Part shown: positions 41,164 through 51,300 of the stretch, in pieces
How the letters are laid out: every line of letters begins with the position of its first letter
How positions within the stretch are numbered: the stretch's first letter is position 1
Source: Anaerolineaceae bacterium
Lineage (GTDB): Bacteria > Chloroflexota > Anaerolineae > Anaerolineales > Villigracilaceae
DNA: 59,956 bases
Reading direction: 5' to 3'
Assembly: GCA_003598975.1 (NCBI GenBank)
Contig: QZIJ01000135.1
Location: forward strand, 1 to 59,956
Translations under genes and position numbers: made by a program
Notes under the pieces: generated by a model
The model's database searches: none
What the model saw: the letters and a program-made list of their open reading frames with translations, nothing else
Told to the model about the DNA's origin: nothing

Positions 41164-44100
41164 ATGCCAGCCAAAGCCAGTCCAGTTAAATCCCACCCCA
41201 GCCCCGAGCCGTTCCAATTGCTCTTTCAGAGTCACCCCACCCCCATGTGGATTTACGATCTGAAGACATTGGCCTTCCTCGAAGTGAACAATGCCACTGT
41301 GGAGAAGTATGGCTACTCCCGCGCAGAGTTCCTGCGGATGACGCTCAAAGACATCCGCCCTGCCGAGGAAGTGTCGCGGCTGGAAAAGGAAGTGAAGCGG
41401 AAACGTCCCACGCTTCAACATTCGGGACAGTGGAAACACCAACTCAAAGATGGGCGCGTCATTGACGTGGAGATCACCTCCCACACGCTCGAATACGACG
41501 GGCGGAAGGCTGTGCTGGTGACTGCTCAGGATGTGACCACGCGCAAGCAGATCAATGCCGCCTTGCGGGACAGCGAAGAGCGTTTCGCCGCCCTGTTCCG
41601 CTCCAACCCCGCGGCCGTTGCCATCTCGCGTCTTTCCGACAATTGCCTCGTGGATGTCAACCAGGCATGGGAGGAGTTGACCGGCTACTCACACGATGAA
41701 GTGGTGGGCCGTACACCTCTCGAACTGAACCTGTGGGCGGATCCTGCGCAAAGGAAAAATCTCGTCGAGACGGTGCAAAAAGCAGGCAAGACTCGCACCG
41801 TGATGCAAATACGCCAAAGGTCGGGCGAAATTCACGACCTGCTGATGTCGGCGGAAACGATCCACCTTGCAGGGGAAGATTACCTGATCACTCTCGCGCA
41901 GGACATCACCGAGCACAGGGAGGCGGAACTGGCATTACGCACAAGCGAGGAGCGCTACCGCGACATGGTCGAAAACATCAGCGACCTGATCTGCACTCAC
42001 GACCTGCAAGGACGCATCCTATCCGTCAACCGCGCCGCCGTGGAACTGACGGGTTATGCCCTCGATGAGTTGATCGGCAAAAACCTGCGCGATTTCATCC
42101 CGCCAGAAAACCACCCCACCTTCCAGTCCTATCTGTCCACCATTCAAAACGAAAAGCGCGCCAGCGGTTTGATTATCTTCCTCACAAAAAACGGGGAAAG
42201 ACGCATTTGGGAATATCACAATACACTGCGCGCTGAGGGTGTGCCGAATCCGATCGTGCGCGGCTATGCCCGCGATATCACCGAGCAGAGACGCGCCGAA
42301 AAAGAGAGCAAAGACCGGGAGACGCGCTATCGCAGCCTCTTCGAAGATTCGCCCGTCTCATTATGGGAGGAGGATTTCTCGGCGGTCAAACAGCGCCTCG
42401 ACGCCCTGCGGGCCGAAGGGGTGACAGACTTTCGCGCTTACTTCGCATCCCACCCGCAGGTGGTGGCGGAATGTGCCTCGCTGGTAAAAGTGCTGGATGT
42501 CAACAAGATGACCATGATATTACATGGGGCAGTCCGCAAGGAGGAACTGCTTGCCGACCTTTCCCAAGTCTTTGGCGATCCAACTTATTCGAAATTTGCG
42601 GATGAACTGTCCATGATCGCCGAGGGCAACCACCAATTCGAATGGGAGGGCTTGAACCAGACCCTGAGTGGCGAAAAACTGGCGGTCAACCTGCGCTGGT
42701 CGGTTGTGCCCGGTCACGAGCAGACATTGGACCGCGTGATCATTTCCCTTGTGGATGTCACCGAACGGAAGCGGGCGGAGGCCGAACGCGCCACCCTGCA
42801 GGATATGATCGAGCGCAGCCGCAACGAGCTCTACGTCTTCGATGCGGAAACCCTGCGCTTCCAATATGTCAACGGCGGGGCACTGCGCAATCTGGGGTAT
42901 TCTCTCGAACAGATGCGCTCCTTCACCCCGCTCGACCTCAAAACCGAATATACCGAGGCATCCTTTCGGGAAACCATTCAACCACTCCTGCGGCACGAAA
43001 CAGAACGGCTCGTATTTGAAACCGTTCACCGCCGCGCAAATGGAAGCACCTACCCGGTCGAGGTATTCCTGCAATTGCTCACCACAGGCGAGAGAGAGTT
43101 ATTCCTGGCGGTCATCAATGACATCACCCATCGCAGAGAAGCCGAGAAGAAATTGCAGGAAAGCGAATCCAAATACCGAACACTCATCGAACAATTACCC
43201 GCCATCGTATATCTGGATTTGCTGGATGGAAAAGGCACCACCCTGTTCGTCAGCCCGCAGGTGGAAGCCCTCCTCGGCGTGTCGGTGGAAGAATGGCTCC
43301 AGCGGGATGTTTCCATTTGGGCAAATCTCATTCACCCCGAGGATCGCCCGAAGGTCCTGCGTGCCTACCAGGACCTCACCACTGCCGGCCAGGGATATGA
43401 AATCGAATACCGAATCACCAGCCGGGAGGGAGGCACGATCTGGATCCATGATAAAGGAACCGTGCGCCAACGCGAGAACGGTCAACTCCTGCTTCAAGGC
43501 GTCATGTACGATATCACCGAACGCAAGCAGGTGGAGACTGCCCTGCGCGAGAGCGAGGCGCGCTTTCGCGGCTACTTTGAACTGCCGTTGGTGGGATTTG
43601 GCATCAGTTCACCAACCACACAATGGCTGGATGCCAATCTCGCACTATGCGATATGCTCGGATACACCAAAGAAGAGTTGATGCAAACGACCTGGAAAGA
43701 AATCACGTATCCCGATGACATCCCTGCCAACACAGAAAAATTCAACCAGGCAATGAAGGGTGAGATCGATAACTACGGGCTGGAGAAACGGTTCATCCGC
43801 AAGGACGGGAGCATCATCTATGTCGATATGGCTGTTCACTGCCTGCGCCGTCCAGACCGCGCTATTGATTATTTCATGTCATTATTCCTTGACATCACCG
43901 AACGCAAACAGGTGGAAGAAAAAATCCGCCAGATGAACATGGAACTCGAACAACGTGTGGAGGAGCGCACACAGGAACTGCGCGAGGCCCAGGAACAACT
44001 CATCCGCCACGAGAAACTGGCTGTCTTGGGACAACTGGCAAGCGGCGTGGGACACGAGCTGCGCAACCCGCTGGCCGTCATCAACAACGCCGTTTACTTC

Positions 44101-44688
44101 CTGAAACTCGTCCAGCCGCAGGCGGATCAAAAGATCAAGGATTACCATGCCATCATCGAAAAGGAGACGCGCACCGCCGAGAAGATCATCACCGACCTGC
44201 TGGACTTCGCCCGCATCAAATCCGTGGACCGTGAACTGGTCTCTGCTTACGAACTCGTCGAGCGCACCCTCGACCGCTTCCCTGTGCCAGCCTCGGTGGA
44301 GTTGTCGCTGGACGTCTCCCCCTCCCTGCCAAAACTCTTCGTCGACTCGCGCCAAATGGAGCAGGTGCTAGGCAATCTGGTCACCAATGCCTGCCAGGCC
44401 ATGCCAGAGGGAGGAAAGTTATCAGTCACCAGTGATCAGTTATCAGTAAGCGGTGAACCGTGGTTGCGGATCGCGGTCAGGGATACAGGCGTGGGCATCC
44501 CGCCAGAGAACATGAGCAAACTTTTCGAGCCGCTCTTCACCACCAAACTCAAAGGCATCGGGTTGGGGCTGGCCGTCAGCCAGAAACTGGCCGAAGCAAA
44601 CGGAGGCCGCATCGAGGTTCAGAGCGAAGCGGGAAAAGGCTCCACGTTCACCGTGTGGCTGCCCATCCAACAGGAAAAGGGAAAATGA
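41164..44688 (+). CDS. soluble multi-PAS sensor histidine kinase
   Basis: A 1174-residue cytoplasmic kinase with no membrane helix. About seven PAS domains, most ending in a DITE(R/H)-type motif, start near residues 18, 140, 262, 385, 545, 670 and 800. The fourth (SLWEEDFSAVKQRLDALR) is a distinct PAS subtype. A coiled coil (about 915-950) leads to HisKA with the phosphoacceptor H964 in GHELRNPLAVINN. HATPase_c has N-box NLVTNACQAMP, DTGVGIP and GIGLGLAV. A short repeat-derived insertion sits inside HATPase_c (44417-44447). The next kinase gene overlaps by 4 bp. It probably feeds the double receiver and the HD-GYP protein. Confidence 0.94.
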   Translation: MPAKASPVKSHPSPEPFQLLFQSHPTPMWIYDLKTLAFLEVNNATVEKYGYSRAEFLRMTLKDIRPAEEVSRLEKEVKRKRPTLQHSGQWKHQLKDGRVIDVEITSHTLEYDGRKAVLVTAQDVTTRKQINAALRDSEERFAALFRSNPAAVAISRLSDNCLVDVNQAWEELTGYSHDEVVGRTPLELNLWADPAQRKNLVETVQKAGKTRTVMQIRQRSGEIHDLLMSAETIHLAGEDYLITLAQDITEHREAELALRTSEERYRDMVENISDLICTHDLQGRILSVNRAAVELTGYALDELIGKNLRDFIPPENHPTFQSYLSTIQNEKRASGLIIFLTKNGERRIWEYHNTLRAEGVPNPIVRGYARDITEQRRAEKESKDRETRYRSLFEDSPVSLWEEDFSAVKQRLDALRAEGVTDFRAYFASHPQVVAECASLVKVLDVNKMTMILHGAVRKEELLADLSQVFGDPTYSKFADELSMIAEGNHQFEWEGLNQTLSGEKLAVNLRWSVVPGHEQTLDRVIISLVDVTERKRAEAERATLQDMIERSRNELYVFDAETLRFQYVNGGALRNLGYSLEQMRSFTPLDLKTEYTEASFRETIQPLLRHETERLVFETVHRRANGSTYPVEVFLQLLTTGERELFLAVINDITHRREAEKKLQESESKYRTLIEQLPAIVYLDLLDGKGTTLFVSPQVEALLGVSVEEWLQRDVSIWANLIHPEDRPKVLRAYQDLTTAGQGYEIEYRITSREGGTIWIHDKGTVRQRENGQLLLQGVMYDITERKQVETALRESEARFRGYFELPLVGFGISSPTTQWLDANLALCDMLGYTKEELMQTTWKEITYPDDIPANTEKFNQAMKGEIDNYGLEKRFIRKDGSIIYVDMAVHCLRRPDRAIDYFMSLFLDITERKQVEEKIRQMNMELEQRVEERTQELREAQEQLIRHEKLAVLGQLASGVGHELRNPLAVINNAVYFLKLVQPQADQKIKDYHAIIEKETRTAEKIITDLLDFARIKSVDRELVSAYELVERTLDRFPVPASVELSLDVSPSLPKLFVDSRQMEQVLGNLVTNACQAMPEGGKLSVTSDQLSVSGEPWLRIAVRDTGVGIPPENMSKLFEPLFTTKLKGIGLGLAVSQKLAEANGGRIEVQSEAGKGSTFTVWLPIQQEKGK
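44417..44447 (+). repeat. iterated AGTTATCAGT element in frame in a kinase gene
   Basis: AGTTATCAGT occurs at 44417-44426 and again at 44438-44447, with a related AGTGATCAGT between. It encodes KLSVTSDQLSVSG between the N-box and DTGVGIP of the ATPase domain. The neighbouring paralogue has a shorter, unrelated sequence at this place. Confidence 0.6.
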
Positions 44689-47570
44689 CCCCGCAAATCG
44701 CCTTTTATGTTTTTTCCATTTGCACCACATGCGCCTTGAGCGCGTTCCTGGCTTTGTACGCCTGGAAACACCACCAGGTGCCCGGCTCGGGCGCCTACGC
44801 GCGCCTGGCGCTGGGAGAATGCCTGCTGGCCCTGGCCGAAATTCTATCCGTGCTTGGCCCAACGGAAGCTTGGGCTTTGTTCTGGTTTCGGATGCGCTAC
44901 CCGGCCGGCGCGCTGATCGGTGTGTTCTGGTTCGTTTTTGCACTGGAATACAACGACCGCCGGGCCTGGCTTTCGAAAAATCTGATGGCCGCGTTGTTCG
45001 TCATTCCGATCATCACCCAGTTCCTGCACTGGAGCGACAGCCTGCATGGCTTGTGGGTGCATAGCGAAGTTGGTTTTGTTCAAAGCGGGCCGTTTTGGAT
45101 TGCGGATATTTCGGCCAGAATCCCCGCGCTGGGCTACCTGATCCATTCCTTCTACATTTGGCTGTTGACATTGGGCGGGATCGTTCTGATGCTCCTGACC
45201 GCCTGGAGGATGCGCCGCGCATTCCTGGCTCAGGCCGTGACGCTGGCCGCCGCGGGGCTGACCGCGTTCTTCTTTTTGGTCAACTCGCTGTTTGGCCTGC
45301 TTCCCGAAATGGAGTTCAACCCGTTCACGCCGGGGCTGGGCCTGAGCGTGCTTTTGATCGCGCTGGCCGTCTTCCGTTTTCGATTTCTCGAACACGCACC
45401 CGCCAAAGGCTCGGCACTGCACCTGACCAGCCTGCAAGAATCGGAAAAACGCTTGCTGGCGCTGTTGCTTTTGGTCTACCTGTTCCTGGTCGCCGGGATT
45501 GCCGCCAGCGCATATTGGTCTTACACCAATTATGAGCGGCAGTTCCGCACCCAGGTGGAATCGCAATTAACCGCCATCGCCAACCTGAAAGTGGATGGGC
45601 TGGAGGATTGGCGCGCCGAGAAGTTGCGAGACGCCAAAATCCTGTATCGAAGCCCGGCGCTGATCGCGTTGGTGGAGGCTTACTTCGAAGACCCGTCCGA
45701 TGCCGAAACAGAATCCGTACTTCATGCCTGGCTGAACGATTTGTACAGTATCTATGAATATGACCGCGTGATCCTTTTCGACGCTCGCGGCGCGATACGA
45801 CTCGACATACCGGACACACATGAGCCGATTCCAGCCCACCTGCAAGAGGATATCGAGAATGCCCTGGAATCTGGAGAGGTGATCTTTCTCGATCTCCATC
45901 GCGAGGATGTCAGTCATGTCAACCGTCTCGCTGTGCTCATACCGCTGTATGTGGAAAGAGACATCAAGCGGCCGCTGGGAACAGTGCTTTTGCGCATTGA
46001 CCCCGAGACCACGCTTTATCCCTACCTGAGTCAATGGCCGGGCGCCAGTGAAAGCGCGGAGACCCTGCTCGTCCGCCGCGAAGGTGAATTTGCGATCTTC
46101 CTCAGCCCTTTGCGTTTCCAGCCGGAAGCGGCGCTCAATATGCGCATTCCATTAATTGAAACGGATGTGGTGGCGGTCAAAGCCGTGCTGGGACAAACGG
46201 GCATCACGGAAGGAAGCGATTACCGCAATCATGAGGTGATCGGGGTGCTGGCCCCCGTGCCAGGCACGCCCTGGTTTCTGGTGGCGCGCATGGACAAATC
46301 CGAGATCTATGCCCCATTGCGCGAGCGCCTCTGGCAGACCATCCTTTTCTTCAGCATTTTGACCGCAGGCTCCGGCGCGGGCATTTTTGTGCTGTGGCGG
46401 CAACAACGCCTGCGCTACTATCGCGACCAGGTGGAGACCCTGGCCGCCCTGCGCCTGAGCGAAGAGAAATTCAAAATGGCCTTCGAGACCAGCCCGGATT
46501 CCATCGCCATCACCCGTCTTTCGGATGGCATGTTCGTCTCGGTCAACCGGGGTTTCGAGCAGATCACCGGTTACCGCCGCGAGGAAGTGATCGGAAAGTC
46601 ATCTTTGGAAATCAACATCTGGAAAGACCCCGAAGACCGCCTCAAAGCGGTGGAGGGATTGCAAGCCCACGGGGAGGTTCGAAATTACGAGGCGGCTTTC
46701 CTGACAAAATCGGGTGAGATATTTGGGTTGATGTCGGCAGTCATCATCCAACTGGACGGCATGCCGCACATCCTGAATATCACGCGCGATATCACCGAGC
46801 GCAAGCGGTCTGAAGAACAACTCTCCAAATATGCGGATCATCTCGAAGAAATGGTGGATGACCGTACGCGCGAATTGCAAAAGGCGCAGGAACAACTCGT
46901 GCGCCATGAACGGCTGGCCACGCTGGGTCAACTGGCAGGCAGTATCGGCCACGAGTTACGCAACCCGCTGGGCGTCATCTCGAATGCCATTTACTTTCTC
47001 AAGATGGCCCAGCCAGATGCAAATGACAGAATTAAGGAATACCTGGACATCATCGAAAGCGAGACACGCATTTCCGATAAGATCGTCACCGACCTGCTGG
47101 ATTTCACCCGCGTCAAGTCCCTCGACCGTCAGGCGGTCTCCGTCTCCGAATTGATCGGCCAGGCGCTGGAACGCAACCCCGCCCCCCCGTCGGTGGACGT
47201 TTCGCTCGATCTACCCGCCGACCTGCCGCGCATCCACGCCGACCCGCGTCACATCCTGCAAGTGCTTGGCAACCTCACCGTCAATGCCTGCCAGGCTATG
47301 ACCAATGGCGGGGAACTGACCCTGTCTGCCCATCCACATGGTGATATGATTGCCATTGCAGTGCGGGACACCGGCAGCGGAATTCCGCCAGACCACATGG
47401 AAAAACTTTTTGAGCCGCTCTTCACCACCAAGACCACGGGCATCGGACTGGGGCTGGCCGTCAGCAGGAAACTGGCCGAGGCAAACGGAGGCCGAATCGA
47501 GGTCCAGAGCGAAGCGGGCGTGGGTTCCACGTTCACGTTATATGTTCCCATGGATAAGGAATCAGAATGA
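44685..47570 (+). CDS. membrane sensor histidine kinase (7TM - Cache - PAS)
   Basis: A 961-residue protein. ATG 44685 overlaps the previous stop by 4 bp; the longer frame from 44460 runs through the other kinase gene. The N-terminal seven-helix block (about 1-225) resembles the 7TM histidine kinase sensor module. An eighth helix (about 262-285) and a long extracytoplasmic, double-Cache-like domain (about 290-545) follow, then a closing helix (about 550-572). A PAS domain (about 590-705), coiled coil, HisKA with H756 in GHELRNPLGVISN, and HATPase_c (NLTVNACQAM, DTGSGIP, GIGLGLAV) complete it. Its kinase core is a close duplicate of that of the preceding gene. Confidence 0.94.
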   Translation: MTPQIAFYVFSICTTCALSAFLALYAWKHHQVPGSGAYARLALGECLLALAEILSVLGPTEAWALFWFRMRYPAGALIGVFWFVFALEYNDRRAWLSKNLMAALFVIPIITQFLHWSDSLHGLWVHSEVGFVQSGPFWIADISARIPALGYLIHSFYIWLLTLGGIVLMLLTAWRMRRAFLAQAVTLAAAGLTAFFFLVNSLFGLLPEMEFNPFTPGLGLSVLLIALAVFRFRFLEHAPAKGSALHLTSLQESEKRLLALLLLVYLFLVAGIAASAYWSYTNYERQFRTQVESQLTAIANLKVDGLEDWRAEKLRDAKILYRSPALIALVEAYFEDPSDAETESVLHAWLNDLYSIYEYDRVILFDARGAIRLDIPDTHEPIPAHLQEDIENALESGEVIFLDLHREDVSHVNRLAVLIPLYVERDIKRPLGTVLLRIDPETTLYPYLSQWPGASESAETLLVRREGEFAIFLSPLRFQPEAALNMRIPLIETDVVAVKAVLGQTGITEGSDYRNHEVIGVLAPVPGTPWFLVARMDKSEIYAPLRERLWQTILFFSILTAGSGAGIFVLWRQQRLRYYRDQVETLAALRLSEEKFKMAFETSPDSIAITRLSDGMFVSVNRGFEQITGYRREEVIGKSSLEINIWKDPEDRLKAVEGLQAHGEVRNYEAAFLTKSGEIFGLMSAVIIQLDGMPHILNITRDITERKRSEEQLSKYADHLEEMVDDRTRELQKAQEQLVRHERLATLGQLAGSIGHELRNPLGVISNAIYFLKMAQPDANDRIKEYLDIIESETRISDKIVTDLLDFTRVKSLDRQAVSVSELIGQALERNPAPPSVDVSLDLPADLPRIHADPRHILQVLGNLTVNACQAMTNGGELTLSAHPHGDMIAIAVRDTGSGIPPDHMEKLFEPLFTTKTTGIGLGLAVSRKLAEANGGRIEVQSEAGVGSTFTLYVPMDKESE

Positions 47571-48319
47571 ACCAGACGCTACGCATCCTGATCGTGGATG
47601 ACGACCAACGCATGACCCGTACCCTGGCGGACATCCTGAGCCTGAACGGGTACGAAACCGTGGAGGCCAATTCCGGCCTGCAGGCGCTCGAACTGCTCGG
47701 CTCCAAGTCGTTCGACGCGGTGTTGACAGACGTGCGCATGCCCGACATGAACGGCGTGGAATTTCACGAGCAATTGCGCCAATTACAGCCGGGATTGCCG
47801 GTGGTGTTGATGACCGCCTACGCGTCGGATGAAATCATCCAGCGCGGACTGGAAACGGGCGTGGTGGGCGTGTTCGACAAGCCGCTGAACATCAATCATT
47901 TGCTGGCGTTCTTCGCCTCGCTGGCCCGTAACCGCATTATCGCCATCGTGGATGACGATCCGTCCTTTTGTAAGACCCTCGGCGACATTCTCACCCAGCG
48001 CGGGTTTGGCGTATCGCAGATCACAGACCCGCATAGTGATGTGGACGCGATGGCCCGCGCATCCCAGGTGATTTTGCTGGACATGAAACTCAACGGAATC
48101 AGCGGGCTGGACGTATTGAAGGATATTCGGGCGCATTATCCGTCCCTGCCGGTCCTGCTGGTCACCGGCTACCGCAGGGAAATGGCGGATGTCGTTCAGG
48201 CCGCGCTGGAGATCAATGCCTATGCGTGCCTGTATAAACCGCTGGAAATCCCAGACCTGCTGGAAAAACTGACGCAAATCCAGTTGGAACGCCTGCGAAA
48301 TGCCTTAAGCGGTCAATAG
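47567..48319 (+). CDS. double-receiver response regulator without output domain
   Basis: A 250-residue protein made of two REC domains. REC1 (about 5-120) has D55 in VLTDVRMPDMNG, with the conserved MTAYA and DKP. REC2 (about 125-245) has ILLDMKLNGISG, with VTGYR and YKP. There is no DNA-binding or enzymatic output, so it probably passes phosphate or tunes the kinases. It overlaps the upstream kinase gene by 4 bp and is 23 nt before the HD-GYP gene, consistent with a phosphorelay operon. Confidence 0.93.
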   Translation: MNQTLRILIVDDDQRMTRTLADILSLNGYETVEANSGLQALELLGSKSFDAVLTDVRMPDMNGVEFHEQLRQLQPGLPVVLMTAYASDEIIQRGLETGVVGVFDKPLNINHLLAFFASLARNRIIAIVDDDPSFCKTLGDILTQRGFGVSQITDPHSDVDAMARASQVILLDMKLNGISGLDVLKDIRAHYPSLPVLLVTGYRREMADVVQAALEINAYACLYKPLEIPDLLEKLTQIQLERLRNALSGQ

Positions 48320-48342
48320 CAGGAGGAGGCGGAGAAAAGGCG

Positions 48343-51300
48343 ATGAAGGTTCTGCTCGTAGATGATGATCTCAATTTGCGGACGGTTCTGGGCGACGTTT
48401 TGAACGCCAAAGGGTTCGAGTCCATTGCCGTTGGTACGGGCGCGGCCGCCCTGTCCCTGATCGAACAGCAGGAAATTGACGTCGCCCTGATAGACCTGAA
48501 ATTGGAGGATATGCCCGGCCTGGAGGTGATGCGCGGCATAAAAACGCGCTCCGCAGATACCGAGTGCATCCTGCTGACCGGTTATGCCACGCAGGATTCC
48601 GCCATCCAAGCCGTCAACCTGGGGGCTTACTCATACATTCAAAAGCCCTATGATGTTGAACAACTGCTGGTCACGATCCAACGCGCCGGGGAAAAACGCG
48701 CCGCGGAACAGGCGCTGGCAAACAGCGAAGCGCGGCTCGCCAGCATTTTCCGCGTCGCACCGGTGGGGATCGGGGTGGTGCGCGAACGGATATTTCAACA
48801 GGTCAATGCCCGCATGTGCGAAATGACCGGCTACACCGAAGAGGAATTGATCGGCCAGAGCGCCCGAATGGTCTACCCCGACGATGAGGAGTTTGAGCGG
48901 GTCGGACGCGAAAAATACGCCCAGATCAGCGAAAAAAACAGTGGCACAATCGAGACACGTTGGAGGCGCAAAGACGGTGAAGTCGTGGACATTTTGCTGG
49001 CTTCCACGCCGTTGGTCGCAAATGACTTGTCGGCAGGGGTAACTTTTACCGTATTAGATATCACCGAACGCAAACGCAGCGAGGAAACTCTCCGCGAAAG
49101 TGAAACCTTGCTCCACGAAGCGCAGGCCGTCGCGGGGCTGGGTGGTTACCTGTTCGATATTCCCAGCAGGCAATGGAAAAGTTCCGATGTGCTGGATAAA
49201 ATATTCGGCATTGGAGATGAATTTGACCGCTCAATGAAAGGCTGGATCACACTGATCCATCCCGACGACAGGGAGTTGATGTCCAAATATCTTGCAAATG
49301 AGGTGATCGGACAAAGAAAAGAGTTTGATCACGAATACCGCATCATCCGCGCTAACGATCGGGCGGAGCGCTGGGTGCATGGATTGGGCAAGCTGGAATT
49401 CGACGCCAACGGTCAACTGATCAGAATGCATGGCACGATCCAGGATATCACCGAGCGCAAACGCCACGAACGGGAACTGGAAGCCGAAACCATGCTCGCC
49501 CAATCATTGAGCACGACGCTTGAATTACAGCCCCTTCTGGAACAGGTGCTAAAGGCCGCGCGTCATGCCGTTCCCGCCGCAGAAAAGGGCAGCCTGGCAT
49601 TAATGGTTGACGAACAGCGCTTGCAGGTGCAGGCTGTCCATGGTTACCGGGAAACCAGCATCCTGGGATACACCTATCCCATATCGTGGGGATATGCCGG
49701 GCGCGTTGTGAGCGAACGAGGCCCTGTGTTCGTCTCCGATATTCAGCAGAACTCCGAATTACAGCAAGCCGCCGAGGATGCTCCGACAGAAGAAATCCGC
49801 GGATTGAGAAGCGCCATCGCCGTCCCACTGGTTGTCCGCGAAGCGATCATCGGGGTGCTGTCCCTGGAAAGCACGCGAACGGATGCCTTCCTGGAAGAGG
49901 ATTTGCGCCTGCTGGTCAATTTTGCCGTTTCCACCGCGCTCATCATCGAACGCGCCCGCCTGTTCGACGAGACTCGCCGCCGTGCCACGGAGACCGCCGC
50001 CTTACTTCAAACATCACTGGCCTTGACAGATCTCAATCTGGAGAACATTCTGCAGACCATCGGAGAACGCGCCAGCGCACTTTTCCAATTGGACGCCTGC
50101 CGCATCTTCCTGACCGAGGAAGCGGAACAAGATACCCTGCGCTGTGTACTCGCCCTGGGCGAAAACCAGGATGCCTTGCTTGGCCTGAAGGTCAAATTCG
50201 GAGAAGGCGTCACGGGAAGCGTGGCCGCTCACGGTCAGGCCGAGATCGTCAATGATATGCAAAATGACCAGCGCGCCGTCCAGGTCAATGGCACACCAGA
50301 CGAGGACGAGGCGATCATGTTCGCCCCGCTAAAACTGGGCGGACGGGTGATTGGCGTGATGAGCGTCAAACGCCTCGGTCTGGAACGACCGTTTTTCCCA
50401 TCAGACCTGGAATTGCTGAAAGCCTTTGCTTCCATGTCAGCCTCTGCGGTTTCCAATGCGCGCTTGTTCGAAGCCACGCAACAGCGTTTGAAAGAACTGG
50501 AGATGCTCCATGAAAGCGGCCTGGTGCTCAACCAGTTCCTGTCGCCAAAAGAGATCGGGCAAAAGATCATCGAATTGCTCGAACAAAACATGCGCTGGCA
50601 TCACACCACCATCCGTCTTTACCATCCGCAGAATGAAGCGTTCGAATTACTGGCGTTCAACCAGCCGGGGCTGGAGGACGAAGCAGAACGGCGCGAGGCG
50701 GAAAAACATTTCAACCAACTGATCGCCAAGCCCGGCGACGGATTGAGCGGCTGGGCCATCCAGCACGAACAGGTCGTCCGCAGCGGAGACCTGGGCAACG
50801 ACCCACGCTACGTGGAAACGTACCCCGACCTGCGCTCCGGGCTGTACGTGCCGATGAAGGCGGGCCCGCGCGTCATCGGCGTCATCAGCATCGAAAGCGA
50901 GGATGCAAACGCCTTCAGCAAAGAAGATGAACGCCTGGTGTCCACGCTTGCCAACCAGACTGCCAGTGCGCTGGAGAACGCCCGCCTGTTCGAAGAGACC
51001 CGCCAGCGGGTGACCGAACTGGGAACGGTCAACCGCATTTCGATTGCACTGCGCGCCGTCTCGAAACAGGATGAAATGCTGGCCATCGTGCTGGAGGAAA
51101 CACTGTCCGCGCTGAAGGCCGCACACGGTTCGATCAACCTGCTCAACCCGGCAACCGGAAGGATACACAGCGTCATTTCCCGCGGCTGGCTTTCCGAATT
51201 TACAGAACTGCCCATCGAACCCGGCGAAGGCATTTTCGGCAAGGTTTTCTCCAGCGGCAACGCGTACATCTCCCGCGATTTCATCAATGACTCGTTCACA

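Noticed and set aside
44460-44684. Upstream extension of the second histidine kinase
   Set aside because: It runs through the catalytic core of the first kinase in another frame; ATG 44685 with a 4-bp overlap is the normal arrangement.
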